DNA from: Bifidobacterium breve
Lineage (GTDB): Bacteria > Actinomycetota > Acidimicrobiia > Acidimicrobiales > Acidimicrobilacustridaceae
Assembly (NCBI GenBank): GCA_945878725.1
Contig: CAMCTY010000016.1
Span: forward strand, 1 to 41,429
DNA length: 41,429 bases
Direction: 5' to 3'
In this document: one piece after another, positions 8,082 through 15,584 of the stretch
Layout of the letters: every line of letters starts with the position of its first letter
Position numbering within the stretch: position 1 is the first letter of the stretch
Program-made: the position numbers and the translations under genes
The notes under the pieces: model-generated
The model's input: only the letters and a program-made list of their open reading frames with translations
Told to the model about the DNA's origin: nothing
The model's database searches: none

Positions 8082-10541
8082 ATGACTGGGCCTCTGGGGG
8101 GAGTCCGGGTTCTCGATCTCACGTCGGGAACCGCTGGGCCAATGGCAACGATGATGCTGGCCGACCACGGCGCGGACGTCATCAAGATCGAACCGATCGG
8201 AGGGGACCCCACGCGCTCCGACAGCGGTGCGCGCGTCTGGCATCGCGGTAAGCGGAGCATTGAACTCAATCTCGCCAGCGATTCAGGTCTTTCGTCGTTC
8301 CTCGAGCTCATCGACAGCGCCGACGTCCTGGTCGAGAACTTCGCCCCAGGGGTCACTGATCAACTCGGTATCGGCTTCTCGACGGTGTCCAAGCGCAATC
8401 CCCGCCTCATCCACTGTTCGATCACCGCCTACGGACGCGGGAACTCGCATTCGCAGCGACCGGCAATCGATTCGTTGGTCGCGGCCAGGACCGGATTGCA
8501 ATGGGAGCAACGCGGATACGTGGGCGGGACCATCGGTCGACTTTGCGGACTCGAACCGTTTTTGGTTGATCTTGAAATCCCCGAAGGCTGCGCTGAAGGT
8601 CCCGAACGGGACGGCCCCATGTTCAGCGCGTCGCGTTGGCCGAGTCTTGGTGCAGCGTTTCTGGCAACAACCGGTATTAGCGCGGCCCTGCGCGCACGTG
8701 AACACACTGGTCGAGGTCAGTGGGTCGAAACGTCGCTCCTTCAAGGGGTGCTCGTCACCACGATCGGCGGATGGCAACGACCTGAAAATCCACAGGCCGA
8801 CGGCTACCTCACATGGATCTTTGATCCACGCGGAACCAAAGGCGAGTTCAAATGCGCCGATGGTCGATGGATTCACCATTGGGTTCCCAATCCGAACTTC
8901 ATCCTGGGGGTCTCAAGCGGGGAACGCATCGACATTGACGAACGCGTCCGCGCTCCGCGTGACGACCCGAGCCGAATCGGACCAGGTCAGAACGAACTTG
9001 TCGTCCTCGCCCATTACTACCCCGAACTTGCGGCCGCGTTCGCAAAATTTCCTGCAGACGAATGGACGGATGCGGCAGCAAAGGTCGGAGTGGCACTGCA
9101 ACCGGTGCGATCCCCCGAGGAAGCTCTCGCCGACGCCGCACTCCTTGCCGATGGAATGGTCGTCGAGGTTGACGATCCCGAAGTCGGAACAATCCGTCAC
9201 GTTGGAATCGTGACTTCGATGTCCGCGACGCCGGCCTCGATCCAGGGACCAGCGCCCACGATTGGTCAGCACACGGCAGAAATCCTTGCCGAGCTTGAAG
9301 GATTGTTGGCGCAGCCCTCCACTCCTAAGGAATCCGGTATCCACCTTGGATCACCTCTCGAAGGTGTTGTCGTGCTCGATCTCGGTCTTGCTGTCGCAGG
9401 TCCCTTCGGCGCTCAGTTACTTTCCGATCTCGGAGCGACCGTCATCAAGATCAACACGGTCTACGACCAGTTCTGGCATTCCACCCACATCGCGTTCTGC
9501 TGCAACCGCGGTAAACAATCGATCTCCGTAAACCTCAAGGATCCGCGCGGAATGGACCTACTTCGTCTGCTCGTCGCGCGTGCCGATGTGGTGCACCACA
9601 ACATGCGCTACGAGGCTGCGGTCCGACTTGGCGTCGACCACGACTCGCTGTCAACGATCAACCCGTCGCTCATCTACTGCCACACAAGCGGTTTCGATTC
9701 GAGTCGGGCATCACGACCAGGGAACGATCAGACCGGAGCGTCGCTCGCCGGAGTCGAATGGGAGGATGGAGGTTGTACCAACGGAGGGAAACCGATCTGG
9801 AGCCTCACCTCGCTTGGCGACACCGGCAATGGATTCCTGTCGGCCATCGCAGTCATCCAAGCGCTCTACCACCGTGACCTCACCGGTGAAGGTCAGTTCG
9901 TCTCGACATCCATTCTCGGAGCATGCCTGCTCAACACTTCGTATGTTTGGACCGACGTGGCGGGAAATGGCGTCGAGCGACCACATCTCGACGCCGATCA
10001 GACCGGATTCGGTCCACTCCATCGCATCTACCGGACGAATAACGGTTGGCTATGTCTCGCCGTCCTCACCGATGGCGACTGGAACGCTTTCGCGATCGCC
10101 TCCGGCAACGAGGACCTACTCGCCGATGATCGATTCCGAACTGGTCCACAACGCGATCTAAATGCTGCTGACTTGGCCCGTCATCTCGAACAGCAATTCC
10201 TCACCCGTCCGGCAGTCGAGTGGTTCGAACTTCTCGATCGAGCCGGCGTACCTTGCGAAATCAGTTCGGAGGATTTCGCTTTGAGATTCTTCGATGACCC
10301 CGAGATGAAGGCTGCCGGTCTCACCGTCAATTACGAGCAAGGACTGGTCGGAAATCTCGACCAGTTCGGGCTCCTGTGGCAGTTCTCCGACACCCCTGCC
10401 CGGATCGCCGGTCCCCCGCTCGTGGTCGGGCACGACTCAGAAACGATCCTGCGTGACCTCGGGATCTCCGAGTCTCAAATTCAGTCTCTCGTTACCGAGG
10501 GCATCGTCGTCCAAGCCCCAAGATCGGAACCCGTTCGATGA
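8082..10541 (+). CDS. Tandem (two-domain) CaiB/BaiF family III CoA-transferase
   Basis: The protein is 819 residues from the ATG at 8082 and consists of two successive class III CoA-transferase domains joined near residue 422. Domain 1 begins GGVRVLDLTSGTAGPMATMM and domain 2 begins GVVVLDLGLAVAGPFGAQLL, the same N-terminal signature. The catalytic Asp is kept in both: D130 in RPAID and D549 in RPGND. Ordinary family members are about 400 residues and work as interlocked dimers, so this fusion may act as a covalent pseudo-dimer. The family moves CoA between acids, activating a carboxylate for degradation. It is the first gene of an operon and overlaps the DUF35 gene by 4 bases (ATGA). The start is somewhat uncertain; the open frame reaches back to 7938. 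Confidence 0.9.
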   Translation: MTGPLGGVRVLDLTSGTAGPMATMMLADHGADVIKIEPIGGDPTRSDSGARVWHRGKRSIELNLASDSGLSSFLELIDSADVLVENFAPGVTDQLGIGFSTVSKRNPRLIHCSITAYGRGNSHSQRPAIDSLVAARTGLQWEQRGYVGGTIGRLCGLEPFLVDLEIPEGCAEGPERDGPMFSASRWPSLGAAFLATTGISAALRAREHTGRGQWVETSLLQGVLVTTIGGWQRPENPQADGYLTWIFDPRGTKGEFKCADGRWIHHWVPNPNFILGVSSGERIDIDERVRAPRDDPSRIGPGQNELVVLAHYYPELAAAFAKFPADEWTDAAAKVGVALQPVRSPEEALADAALLADGMVVEVDDPEVGTIRHVGIVTSMSATPASIQGPAPTIGQHTAEILAELEGLLAQPSTPKESGIHLGSPLEGVVVLDLGLAVAGPFGAQLLSDLGATVIKINTVYDQFWHSTHIAFCCNRGKQSISVNLKDPRGMDLLRLLVARADVVHHNMRYEAAVRLGVDHDSLSTINPSLIYCHTSGFDSSRASRPGNDQTGASLAGVEWEDGGCTNGGKPIWSLTSLGDTGNGFLSAIAVIQALYHRDLTGEGQFVSTSILGACLLNTSYVWTDVAGNGVERPHLDADQTGFGPLHRIYRTNNGWLCLAVLTDGDWNAFAIASGNEDLLADDRFRTGPQRDLNAADLARHLEQQFLTRPAVEWFELLDRAGVPCEISSEDFALRFFDDPEMKAAGLTVNYEQGLVGNLDQFGLLWQFSDTPARIAGPPLVVGHDSETILRDLGISESQIQSLVTEGIVVQAPRSEPVR

Positions 10542-10945
10542 CCAAGGTCCACCTGCCCATCTTCGACCATGACGACGCGTTCTTCTGGCAAGGCACGGCC
10601 GAGGGCAAGTTGCTCATCCAGCGCTGCACCAATTGTTGTGCCCTTCGGCACCCACCGGCTCCCATGTGTGCCCGATGCTCTTCCTTCGATTGGGACACGA
10701 TCGAGTCATCTGGGAGGGGCGTTATCCGTTCCTGGATCGTTTCGCAGCATCCGACCGAGCCAAGCACTGAACCGAGGATCGTGATTCTCGTCGAACTCGA
10801 CGAAGGAACCCGGTTGGTCTCCAACCTGCATGGTTCGCCCGCCGACAATGTTGCCAACGGCCTCCGGGTGGAAGCTGTTTTCGTTGACTTCGGCGACATT
10901 GTGCTGCCTCAGTTCCGACTTGCGACTGATGGAGTCGAACGATGA
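10538..10945 (+). CDS. DUF35 / OB-fold zinc-ribbon protein (acyl-CoA-associated)
   Basis: The 135-residue protein has the DUF35 layout: an N-terminal helix with FWQGTAEGKLLIQRC, a rubredoxin-like zinc ribbon with two CxxC pairs (RCTNC and MCARC), and a C-terminal OB fold. These proteins bind acyl-CoA and form complexes with thiolase-like enzymes, MaoC hydratases or aldolases, for example with Ltp2 in steroid side-chain breakdown. It overlaps the neighbouring genes by 4 bases on each side, so the three should be made in fixed proportion. It is very likely the partner of the thiolase-like protein that follows. Confidence 0.9.
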   Translation: MTKVHLPIFDHDDAFFWQGTAEGKLLIQRCTNCCALRHPPAPMCARCSSFDWDTIESSGRGVIRSWIVSQHPTEPSTEPRIVILVELDEGTRLVSNLHGSPADNVANGLRVEAVFVDFGDIVLPQFRLATDGVER

Positions 10946-12087
10946 CGGTTCCGGCCAAACAGCGAGCGGTCATCGCCGGCATCGGCCAGACGGAGTTCTC
11001 CCAGGATTCCGGTCGCTCCACACTCAGGCTCGCTGCCGAAGCATCGATTGCCGCTATCCGTGATGCCGGACTCGAGCCTCGGCACATTGACGGGATGGTG
11101 ACTTTCACCCTCGACAACAACGACGAACTCGCGGTCATGCGCACACTTGGTATTCCCGAGATTCGATTTGCGGCCCGCACCCGAGGCGGTGGCGGCGGGG
11201 CATGCGCCACCGTTCAACTCGCAGCAGCTGCTGTCGAGAGCGGTCAAGCCGATGCCGTACTTGTGTACAGGGCATTCAATGAACGATCGCAGCACCGATT
11301 CGGACAGCCGGTGCAGCAATCGCCCGATCCCGCGTGGAACTTCGCGTTGCCATTCGGACTCGATACTCCTGCGAAGGTCTATGCACTCACATTCCAGAAC
11401 TACATGCACGAGTTTGGACTCACGAATGCCGATTTCGGCAGCTACACCGTCGTCGCCCGCGACTGGGCCTCCACCAACCCTGCCGCGCAATTCTTCAACC
11501 GCCCCATAACCCTGGACGACCATCAGTCCTCGCGCTGGATTGTTGAACCGATCCTCCGCAAACTCGACTGCTGCCTCGAGAGTGACGGTGGCGTAGCCAT
11601 GATCATCACCACGGCAGAGCGGGCCGCCGATCTGGATTGCTTCCCGGTAGCAATTCCAGCTTCGTCTGCCGCCCATCTCGAAGGTGGCCACGAGATGTTT
11701 GCCTACTATCACGACGATCTGGCGGCGTATCCGGAGGGGACAGCCCTGGGCCGGCTCTTGTGCGGGCAAGCCGGCATCGCGATCGATGACATCGACGTCG
11801 CCATGATCTACGAGAACTTCAGTCCAATCGTCTTTCTTCAACTCGAAGCGTTCGGATTCTGCGGGCGCGGCGAGGCACGAGATTTCATTGCCGACGGAAA
11901 CATCGGCCGCGGCGGGTCCCTGCCTGTCAACACCAACGGCGGTTTGCTGGGCGAGGGATACATCCACGGCATGAACAACATCCTCGAAGCTGTCCGACAA
12001 TTGCGGGGAACCGCGGCCAACCAGCAAGAAAACATCCAACATGTCCTCGTGAGTGCGGGCCGTAGCGGCCTCATTCTCGGACGATAG
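10942..12087 (+). CDS. Thiolase-like protein of the lipid-transfer (Ltp2-type aldolase) group
   Basis: The 381-residue protein has the thiolase fold, with N-terminal VIAGIGQTEFS and C-terminal GEGYIHGMNN and SAGRSGLILG. It lacks the normal C-terminal thiolase GHP and Cys-Gly motifs. Instead, Tyr290 (in AMIYENFSP) and Tyr340 (in GEGYIHG) sit 50 residues apart. Tyr294 and Tyr344, the two catalytic tyrosines described for the Ltp2 retro-aldolase of Thermomonospora curvata, have the same spacing. Cys88 lies in a Gly-rich loop near where thiolases carry their nucleophile, so a thiolase activity cannot be wholly excluded. Together with the overlapping DUF35 gene this suggests a carbon-carbon lyase acting on a CoA thioester of a branched or steroid-like side chain. 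Confidence 0.85.
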   Translation: MTVPAKQRAVIAGIGQTEFSQDSGRSTLRLAAEASIAAIRDAGLEPRHIDGMVTFTLDNNDELAVMRTLGIPEIRFAARTRGGGGGACATVQLAAAAVESGQADAVLVYRAFNERSQHRFGQPVQQSPDPAWNFALPFGLDTPAKVYALTFQNYMHEFGLTNADFGSYTVVARDWASTNPAAQFFNRPITLDDHQSSRWIVEPILRKLDCCLESDGGVAMIITTAERAADLDCFPVAIPASSAAHLEGGHEMFAYYHDDLAAYPEGTALGRLLCGQAGIAIDDIDVAMIYENFSPIVFLQLEAFGFCGRGEARDFIADGNIGRGGSLPVNTNGGLLGEGYIHGMNNILEAVRQLRGTAANQQENIQHVLVSAGRSGLILGR

Positions 12088-12099
12088 GCAAGGAGCACA

Positions 12100-13203
12100 A
12101 TGACTGCACTCGAGAGCCCGATCGTCACCAGTCGAACCGGCGAGCGACTGATTTCCGCCGACTCGCATGTTTCCATAACGCAGGATCAGGTGAAGGATCG
12201 TCTATCCGAACGGCACCGGGCTGCGTATGAAACCGCCCAGCAGAACTTTGCGCAGCGAATGATGAAGTCCATGGGCGCCGGCAATGCGAACGCCGATGCC
12301 ATGAAGCGCAATCCACACGCGGCGTTCCATCGTCCGGGATATGGCTCCAACGTCGACCGTCTTGCCGACATGGATGCTGACGGTGTTGACGTCGAAGTGA
12401 TCTATTCCGAAGTGAGTGCTTTTCGCTACATCGGCGACATGACTGACGGAATCCCTGAAGCGACTCGGGCATTCAACGACGTCCTCACCGACTTCGCATC
12501 CATTGATCCACGTCGTCTGGTCGTGAGCTACCAGATCCCCATCGGTGACATCGACGCCGCTGTCGCTGAAGTCGAACGCGTTGCCTCTATCGGTGGAAAG
12601 TCGTTGCAGATTCCGGTCTTCCCCACAGAAATCGGACTGCCCGATTACTACGACGACCGTTACGACCCATTGTGGGCCTGCGTCCAGGAGTCAGGACTCC
12701 CCTTGTGTAACCACATCGGACTCAACACCAATCTTGATGACCTCACCCGTCGTGACCCGACCGCTCAGAAGGGTGTGATGGTCCCGATGACCGCGCTTTC
12801 GACCGCCGAAGCATTCGGCATGTGGATCATGGGCGGCGTTCTCGAAAAATTCCCGGAACTGAAACTTGTGTTCGTCGAACCCGGCCTCGGATGGATCCCT
12901 TGGTACATCCACATCATCGACGACCTCGTGTTGCGTCAGGGCTACGTCTTCGACCTGCCCGAACTTCCCAGCACGTATTTCAAACGCAACATGTGGGTGA
13001 CATTCATTGATGAACCGGATGCACTCAACCTGTTGCGCGACCGCATCGGCGTCGACAACATTCTCTGGTCGACCGACTACCCACATCCGGTGACCAGTTG
13101 GCCCGATTCCCAGGGACTGGTCGAAAGGTCGTTCGCATCCATCCCTCCGGACGAACGGCGCAAGATCCTTTCCGGGAACGCCTCGGCGGTTTGGAACCTC
13201 TAA
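12100..13203 (+). CDS. Amidohydrolase-2 family metal-dependent hydrolase
   Basis: The 367-residue protein belongs to the amidohydrolase-2 TIM-barrel group (decarboxylase/hydrolase relatives of ACMSD). Markers are the N-terminal ISADSHVS metal-binding strand, LADMDADGVDVEVIYSE, CNHIGLN with a metal-ligand His, and near the end STDYPHPVTSWP with the catalytic Asp and the following His. The ATG at 12100 follows GGAG at good spacing, 12 bases after the thiolase-like stop, so it closes the same operon. Relatives act on ring-cleavage products, amides or lactones; the substrate here is unknown. Its place suggests a late step in the pathway begun by the CoA-transferase. Confidence 0.9.
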   Translation: MTALESPIVTSRTGERLISADSHVSITQDQVKDRLSERHRAAYETAQQNFAQRMMKSMGAGNANADAMKRNPHAAFHRPGYGSNVDRLADMDADGVDVEVIYSEVSAFRYIGDMTDGIPEATRAFNDVLTDFASIDPRRLVVSYQIPIGDIDAAVAEVERVASIGGKSLQIPVFPTEIGLPDYYDDRYDPLWACVQESGLPLCNHIGLNTNLDDLTRRDPTAQKGVMVPMTALSTAEAFGMWIMGGVLEKFPELKLVFVEPGLGWIPWYIHIIDDLVLRQGYVFDLPELPSTYFKRNMWVTFIDEPDALNLLRDRIGVDNILWSTDYPHPVTSWPDSQGLVERSFASIPPDERRKILSGNASAVWNL

Positions 13204-13222
13204 TCCCCTGAGCAGCCGTCAG

Positions 13223-13307
13223 CATCGGCCTTGAGCGATCGCTCGGGGGACTGTTCCGTCTCGGCGCCAACCGCCGGTTTGATGCTCGCCAATCCGTCAA
13301 CCGTTGA
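13223..13307 (+). pseudogene. Relic of a second MarR-family gene
   Basis: This stretch aligns over about 80 bases with codons 20-47 of the intact MarR gene (bases 13825-13904). In that frame it reads IGLERSLGGLFRLGANRRFD and then ends at a TGA at 13305. Most differences from the intact copy fall at third codon positions and leave the amino acids unchanged, so it was once an expressed paralogue rather than a fresh copy. No start codon or downstream HTH remains. Its end overlaps the stop codon of the opposite-strand gene at 13297. Confidence 0.65.
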
Positions 13308-13689
13308 CGTCGCTGTCGTCTCGGAGGGCCTCTTTCCATGAGCGAAAGCGGGTGTGCACATCGCCATCCGGCCCTTCGCCTTCCCCTACGCCATCGGGAT
13401 GCAGACGAAATGTCCAGATCCGATCGAGATCATCCGCCGCCACCGCCGCGTATCGCGCGTCCGCGCCAACTGCCGGCCCTGCGCGCCACAACAAGTAGCG
13501 ATGGATGCGACGCACATAGCCGACGCTCGCACCTCCGTCACCGAGATCATCACCGAGGCGCCGAACCGTCTCCGGCGCTTCGATCCAGCGTTCGACCTCT
13601 ATCCGAGAGTCGCGTTGCGGAAGGGGCGGCAACTCGTCGGTGTGCACGTCATGCGAGATGAGTTTCCGCTGTTCCGCTGGTGTTGCCAT
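13297..13689 (-). CDS. Conserved hypothetical protein
   Basis: The protein of about 130 residues (ATG at 13689, or 132 from the ATG at 13695) has no recognised domain. It has the even composition of a real gene and conserved-looking blocks: VHTDELPPLPQRDSRIEVERW, YLLWRAGPAVGADARY and FRLHPDGVGEGEGPDG, ending in a Trp-Lys-Glu-rich tail. I believe similar small soluble proteins occur in other actinobacteria, from memory only. It is transcribed divergently from the MarR gene across a 76-base region, so it could be a MarR target. There is no signal peptide or membrane segment. Confidence 0.65.
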   Translation of the reverse strand: MATPAEQRKLISHDVHTDELPPLPQRDSRIEVERWIEAPETVRRLGDDLGDGGASVGYVRRIHRYLLWRAGPAVGADARYAAVAADDLDRIWTFRLHPDGVGEGEGPDGDVHTRFRSWKEALRDDSDVNG

Positions 13690-13750
13690 GTCCATTCTCT
13701 AGCCCAATTCATCTGCCTGCTTTTGCTTACGCATCCACGTCCAGTGGTTT

Positions 13751-13758
13751 GCTAGGGT
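13751..13758 (+). promoter_or_regulatory. Extended -10 promoter, leaderless MarR transcript
   Basis: TGCTAGGGT contains an actinobacterial TANNNT -10 box (TAGGGT at 13753-13758) with the extended TGN element. It lies seven bases before the ATG at 13766, so transcription would start at or beside the start codon. No Shine-Dalgarno is present, which fits a leaderless mRNA. No good -35 box is seen. Confidence 0.4.
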
Positions 13759-13765
13759 CAAATTG

Positions 13766-14314
13766 ATGTCTAAGTCAAACAAACATAAATCGGGCGAAAC
13801 CTCGCCAGAGTCCTCGGTCGAAGACATCGGCCTCGAGCGATCGCTCGAAGGACTGTTCCGTCTCGGCGCGAACCGTCGGTTCGACGCTCGCCAGTCGGCC
13901 GCCATCGGCGCCGTCGTCACCCGCGCTGGTTATGCCGTGATGCGCAGCCTCTCCGACCAAGGCACCATCTCGCTTGGTCAGGTCGCCAAGTCGTGTGCGA
14001 TGGACTCGGCAACGGCGAGCCGCCAGATCTCTGGACTCATCGACGAAGGCCTCGTCGGTCGGAACACTTCCGAAGACGATGCCCGCGCCGTCGACCTGTT
14101 CCTTACCGAACGCGGACGCGACGTGTACGAATCCATCGTCGCGTACCGACTCCAACACCTCGCCTCAGTGCTCGAAAACTGGGACGACGATGACCGGGCC
14201 GTTCTCGCCGGACTCGTTGCCCGACTCGTCGACGATCTCACCGAAGCCCCGCTCCCCAGCCCTACATCTCTCGCAGCACGAACCACGTCAACCACCGCCG
14301 CAACCGCGGTCTGA
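13766..14314 (+). CDS. MarR-family transcriptional regulator
   Basis: The 182-residue protein has the winged-helix core of MarR regulators: GYAVMRSLSDQGTISLGQVA, the recognition helix region MDSATASRQISGLIDEGLV, and the wing RNTSEDDARAVDLFLTERG. Flanking helices for dimerisation follow. An unusual N-terminal 40 residues (charged, then GLERSLEGLFRLGANRRFDA) is shared with the relic at 13223. It probably binds its own divergent promoter region and may control the gene at 13297 and the DegT-type gene 26 bases downstream, with which it should be co-transcribed. The ligand is unknown. I use the ATG at 13766; a TTG directly before it is less likely. Confidence 0.88.
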   Translation: MSKSNKHKSGETSPESSVEDIGLERSLEGLFRLGANRRFDARQSAAIGAVVTRAGYAVMRSLSDQGTISLGQVAKSCAMDSATASRQISGLIDEGLVGRNTSEDDARAVDLFLTERGRDVYESIVAYRLQHLASVLENWDDDDRAVLAGLVARLVDDLTEAPLPSPTSLAARTTSTTAATAV

Positions 14315-14340
14315 CCGAACCCGAAACAGAGGAAACCATC

Positions 14341-15564
14341 ATGGAAGCACGTCGCATTGACTACGCAGGTTCCGTACACGACGAGCGCGAGATCGACGCT
14401 GTTGTCGAAGTACTCAGGGGCGGACCAACCGCGCTCCGCATCGGCAAGAACGTCCGTGCCATGGAACAGCGTGTGGCTGCTCTTTTCGACAAACGTCGCG
14501 GCGTCATGTGTAACTCCGGCAGTTCGGCGATCTATCTCGCAATCGAAGCACTTGATCTGCAACCCGGCGATGAGGTCATCACCGGCGCAGTCACCTTCTC
14601 CACCGACATCTCCCCCATGATCCGCAAGGGCGTCGTGCCTGTCTTCGTCGACGTCACGCCCGACACCTACCAAATCGACGTCGATGCCATTGAGGCAATG
14701 ATCACCCCAAAGACAAAGGTCATCCTCACGCCAAACCTCATTGGCAATGCTCCTGATTGGGACGTCATCCGTGAGATCGCCGACCGTCACGGGCTCAAGG
14801 TCGTCGAAGATTCATGCGACGCACTTGGCCTCACACTCCGCGGGACACCCACGGGCAGCCGAGCCGACATCTCGCTCACGAGCTTCGCACTTTCGCACAT
14901 CATCACTGCCGCCGGCATCGGCGGCATGGTGTGCTTCGACGATGACGAGCTCGCCGACAAAGCGCTGCTCTTCCGTCGTTGGGGACGCCGTTCCGAGATC
15001 CAACTGTTCGGTTCGAAGCGGGGCCAAGGCGAGCGCTTCTTCAGCACGATCGACGATGGTCTCGAATACGACAACATCTTCATCTTCGACGAGAACGGTT
15101 GGAACTTCGAGCCGTCCGAACTTTCCGCGGCGTTCGGTCTCGTGCAACTCGACAAACTCGACGAGAACATCACCCGCCGTCAGCGCAACTTCGAACTCAC
15201 CAGTTCGCATTTCGCCCGCTGGCCCAATCTGTTTATCCTCCCCCGTCTCACCGAGGGCGTCGAAACCGGATGGCACATGTTCCCGATCATCATCAATCCG
15301 GAATCTGGAATCCGTCGATCGGAGTTCCAGCAGTGGATGGAGAAGCACGGCGTCGATACCCGCATGGTCTGGACCGGCAACGTCACGCGTCAGCCGATGT
15401 TGCGGGGCAAAGAGTTCCGAGTTCCTGAAGGTGGACTCCCCAACGCCGACCGCGTCATGGAATGGGGGCTCATCCTTCCGAACAGCCACTCGCTCAATGA
15501 TGACGATTGCAACTACATCGGCGAGTGTGTCGAAGCGTTCCTGGTCGACAAGGGACTCATCTGA
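14341..15564 (+). CDS. DegT/DnrJ-fold PLP enzyme, His-type sugar 3-dehydratase relative
   Basis: The 407-residue protein has the DegT/DnrJ/EryC1 aspartate-aminotransferase fold: MCNSGSSAIYLAIEAL for phosphate binding, FVDVTPDTYQID, and VVEDSCDALG with Asp157 for the PLP ring nitrogen. Where aminotransferases carry the PLP lysine, this protein reads SFALSHIITA, with His186. A His here is the mark of the dehydratase branch: ColD (His188) and CDP-hexose 3-dehydrase E1/RfbH, which use PMP or PLP to remove a 3-hydroxyl from a 4-keto sugar nucleotide. It may thus make a 3-deoxysugar for surface glycans, but no sugar-nucleotide genes adjoin it. AGAGGAAA precedes the ATG. It follows the MarR gene by 26 bases. 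Confidence 0.85.
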   Translation: MEARRIDYAGSVHDEREIDAVVEVLRGGPTALRIGKNVRAMEQRVAALFDKRRGVMCNSGSSAIYLAIEALDLQPGDEVITGAVTFSTDISPMIRKGVVPVFVDVTPDTYQIDVDAIEAMITPKTKVILTPNLIGNAPDWDVIREIADRHGLKVVEDSCDALGLTLRGTPTGSRADISLTSFALSHIITAAGIGGMVCFDDDELADKALLFRRWGRRSEIQLFGSKRGQGERFFSTIDDGLEYDNIFIFDENGWNFEPSELSAAFGLVQLDKLDENITRRQRNFELTSSHFARWPNLFILPRLTEGVETGWHMFPIIINPESGIRRSEFQQWMEKHGVDTRMVWTGNVTRQPMLRGKEFRVPEGGLPNADRVMEWGLILPNSHSLNDDDCNYIGECVEAFLVDKGLI

Positions 15565-15584
15565 ACGTGCGACTGGGACACGGA

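Noticed and set aside
10909..12168. 419-codon minus-strand open frame over the thiolase-like gene
   Set aside because: The opposite strand is an evident thiolase-fold protein coupled to its neighbours; the antisense product has no domain signature.
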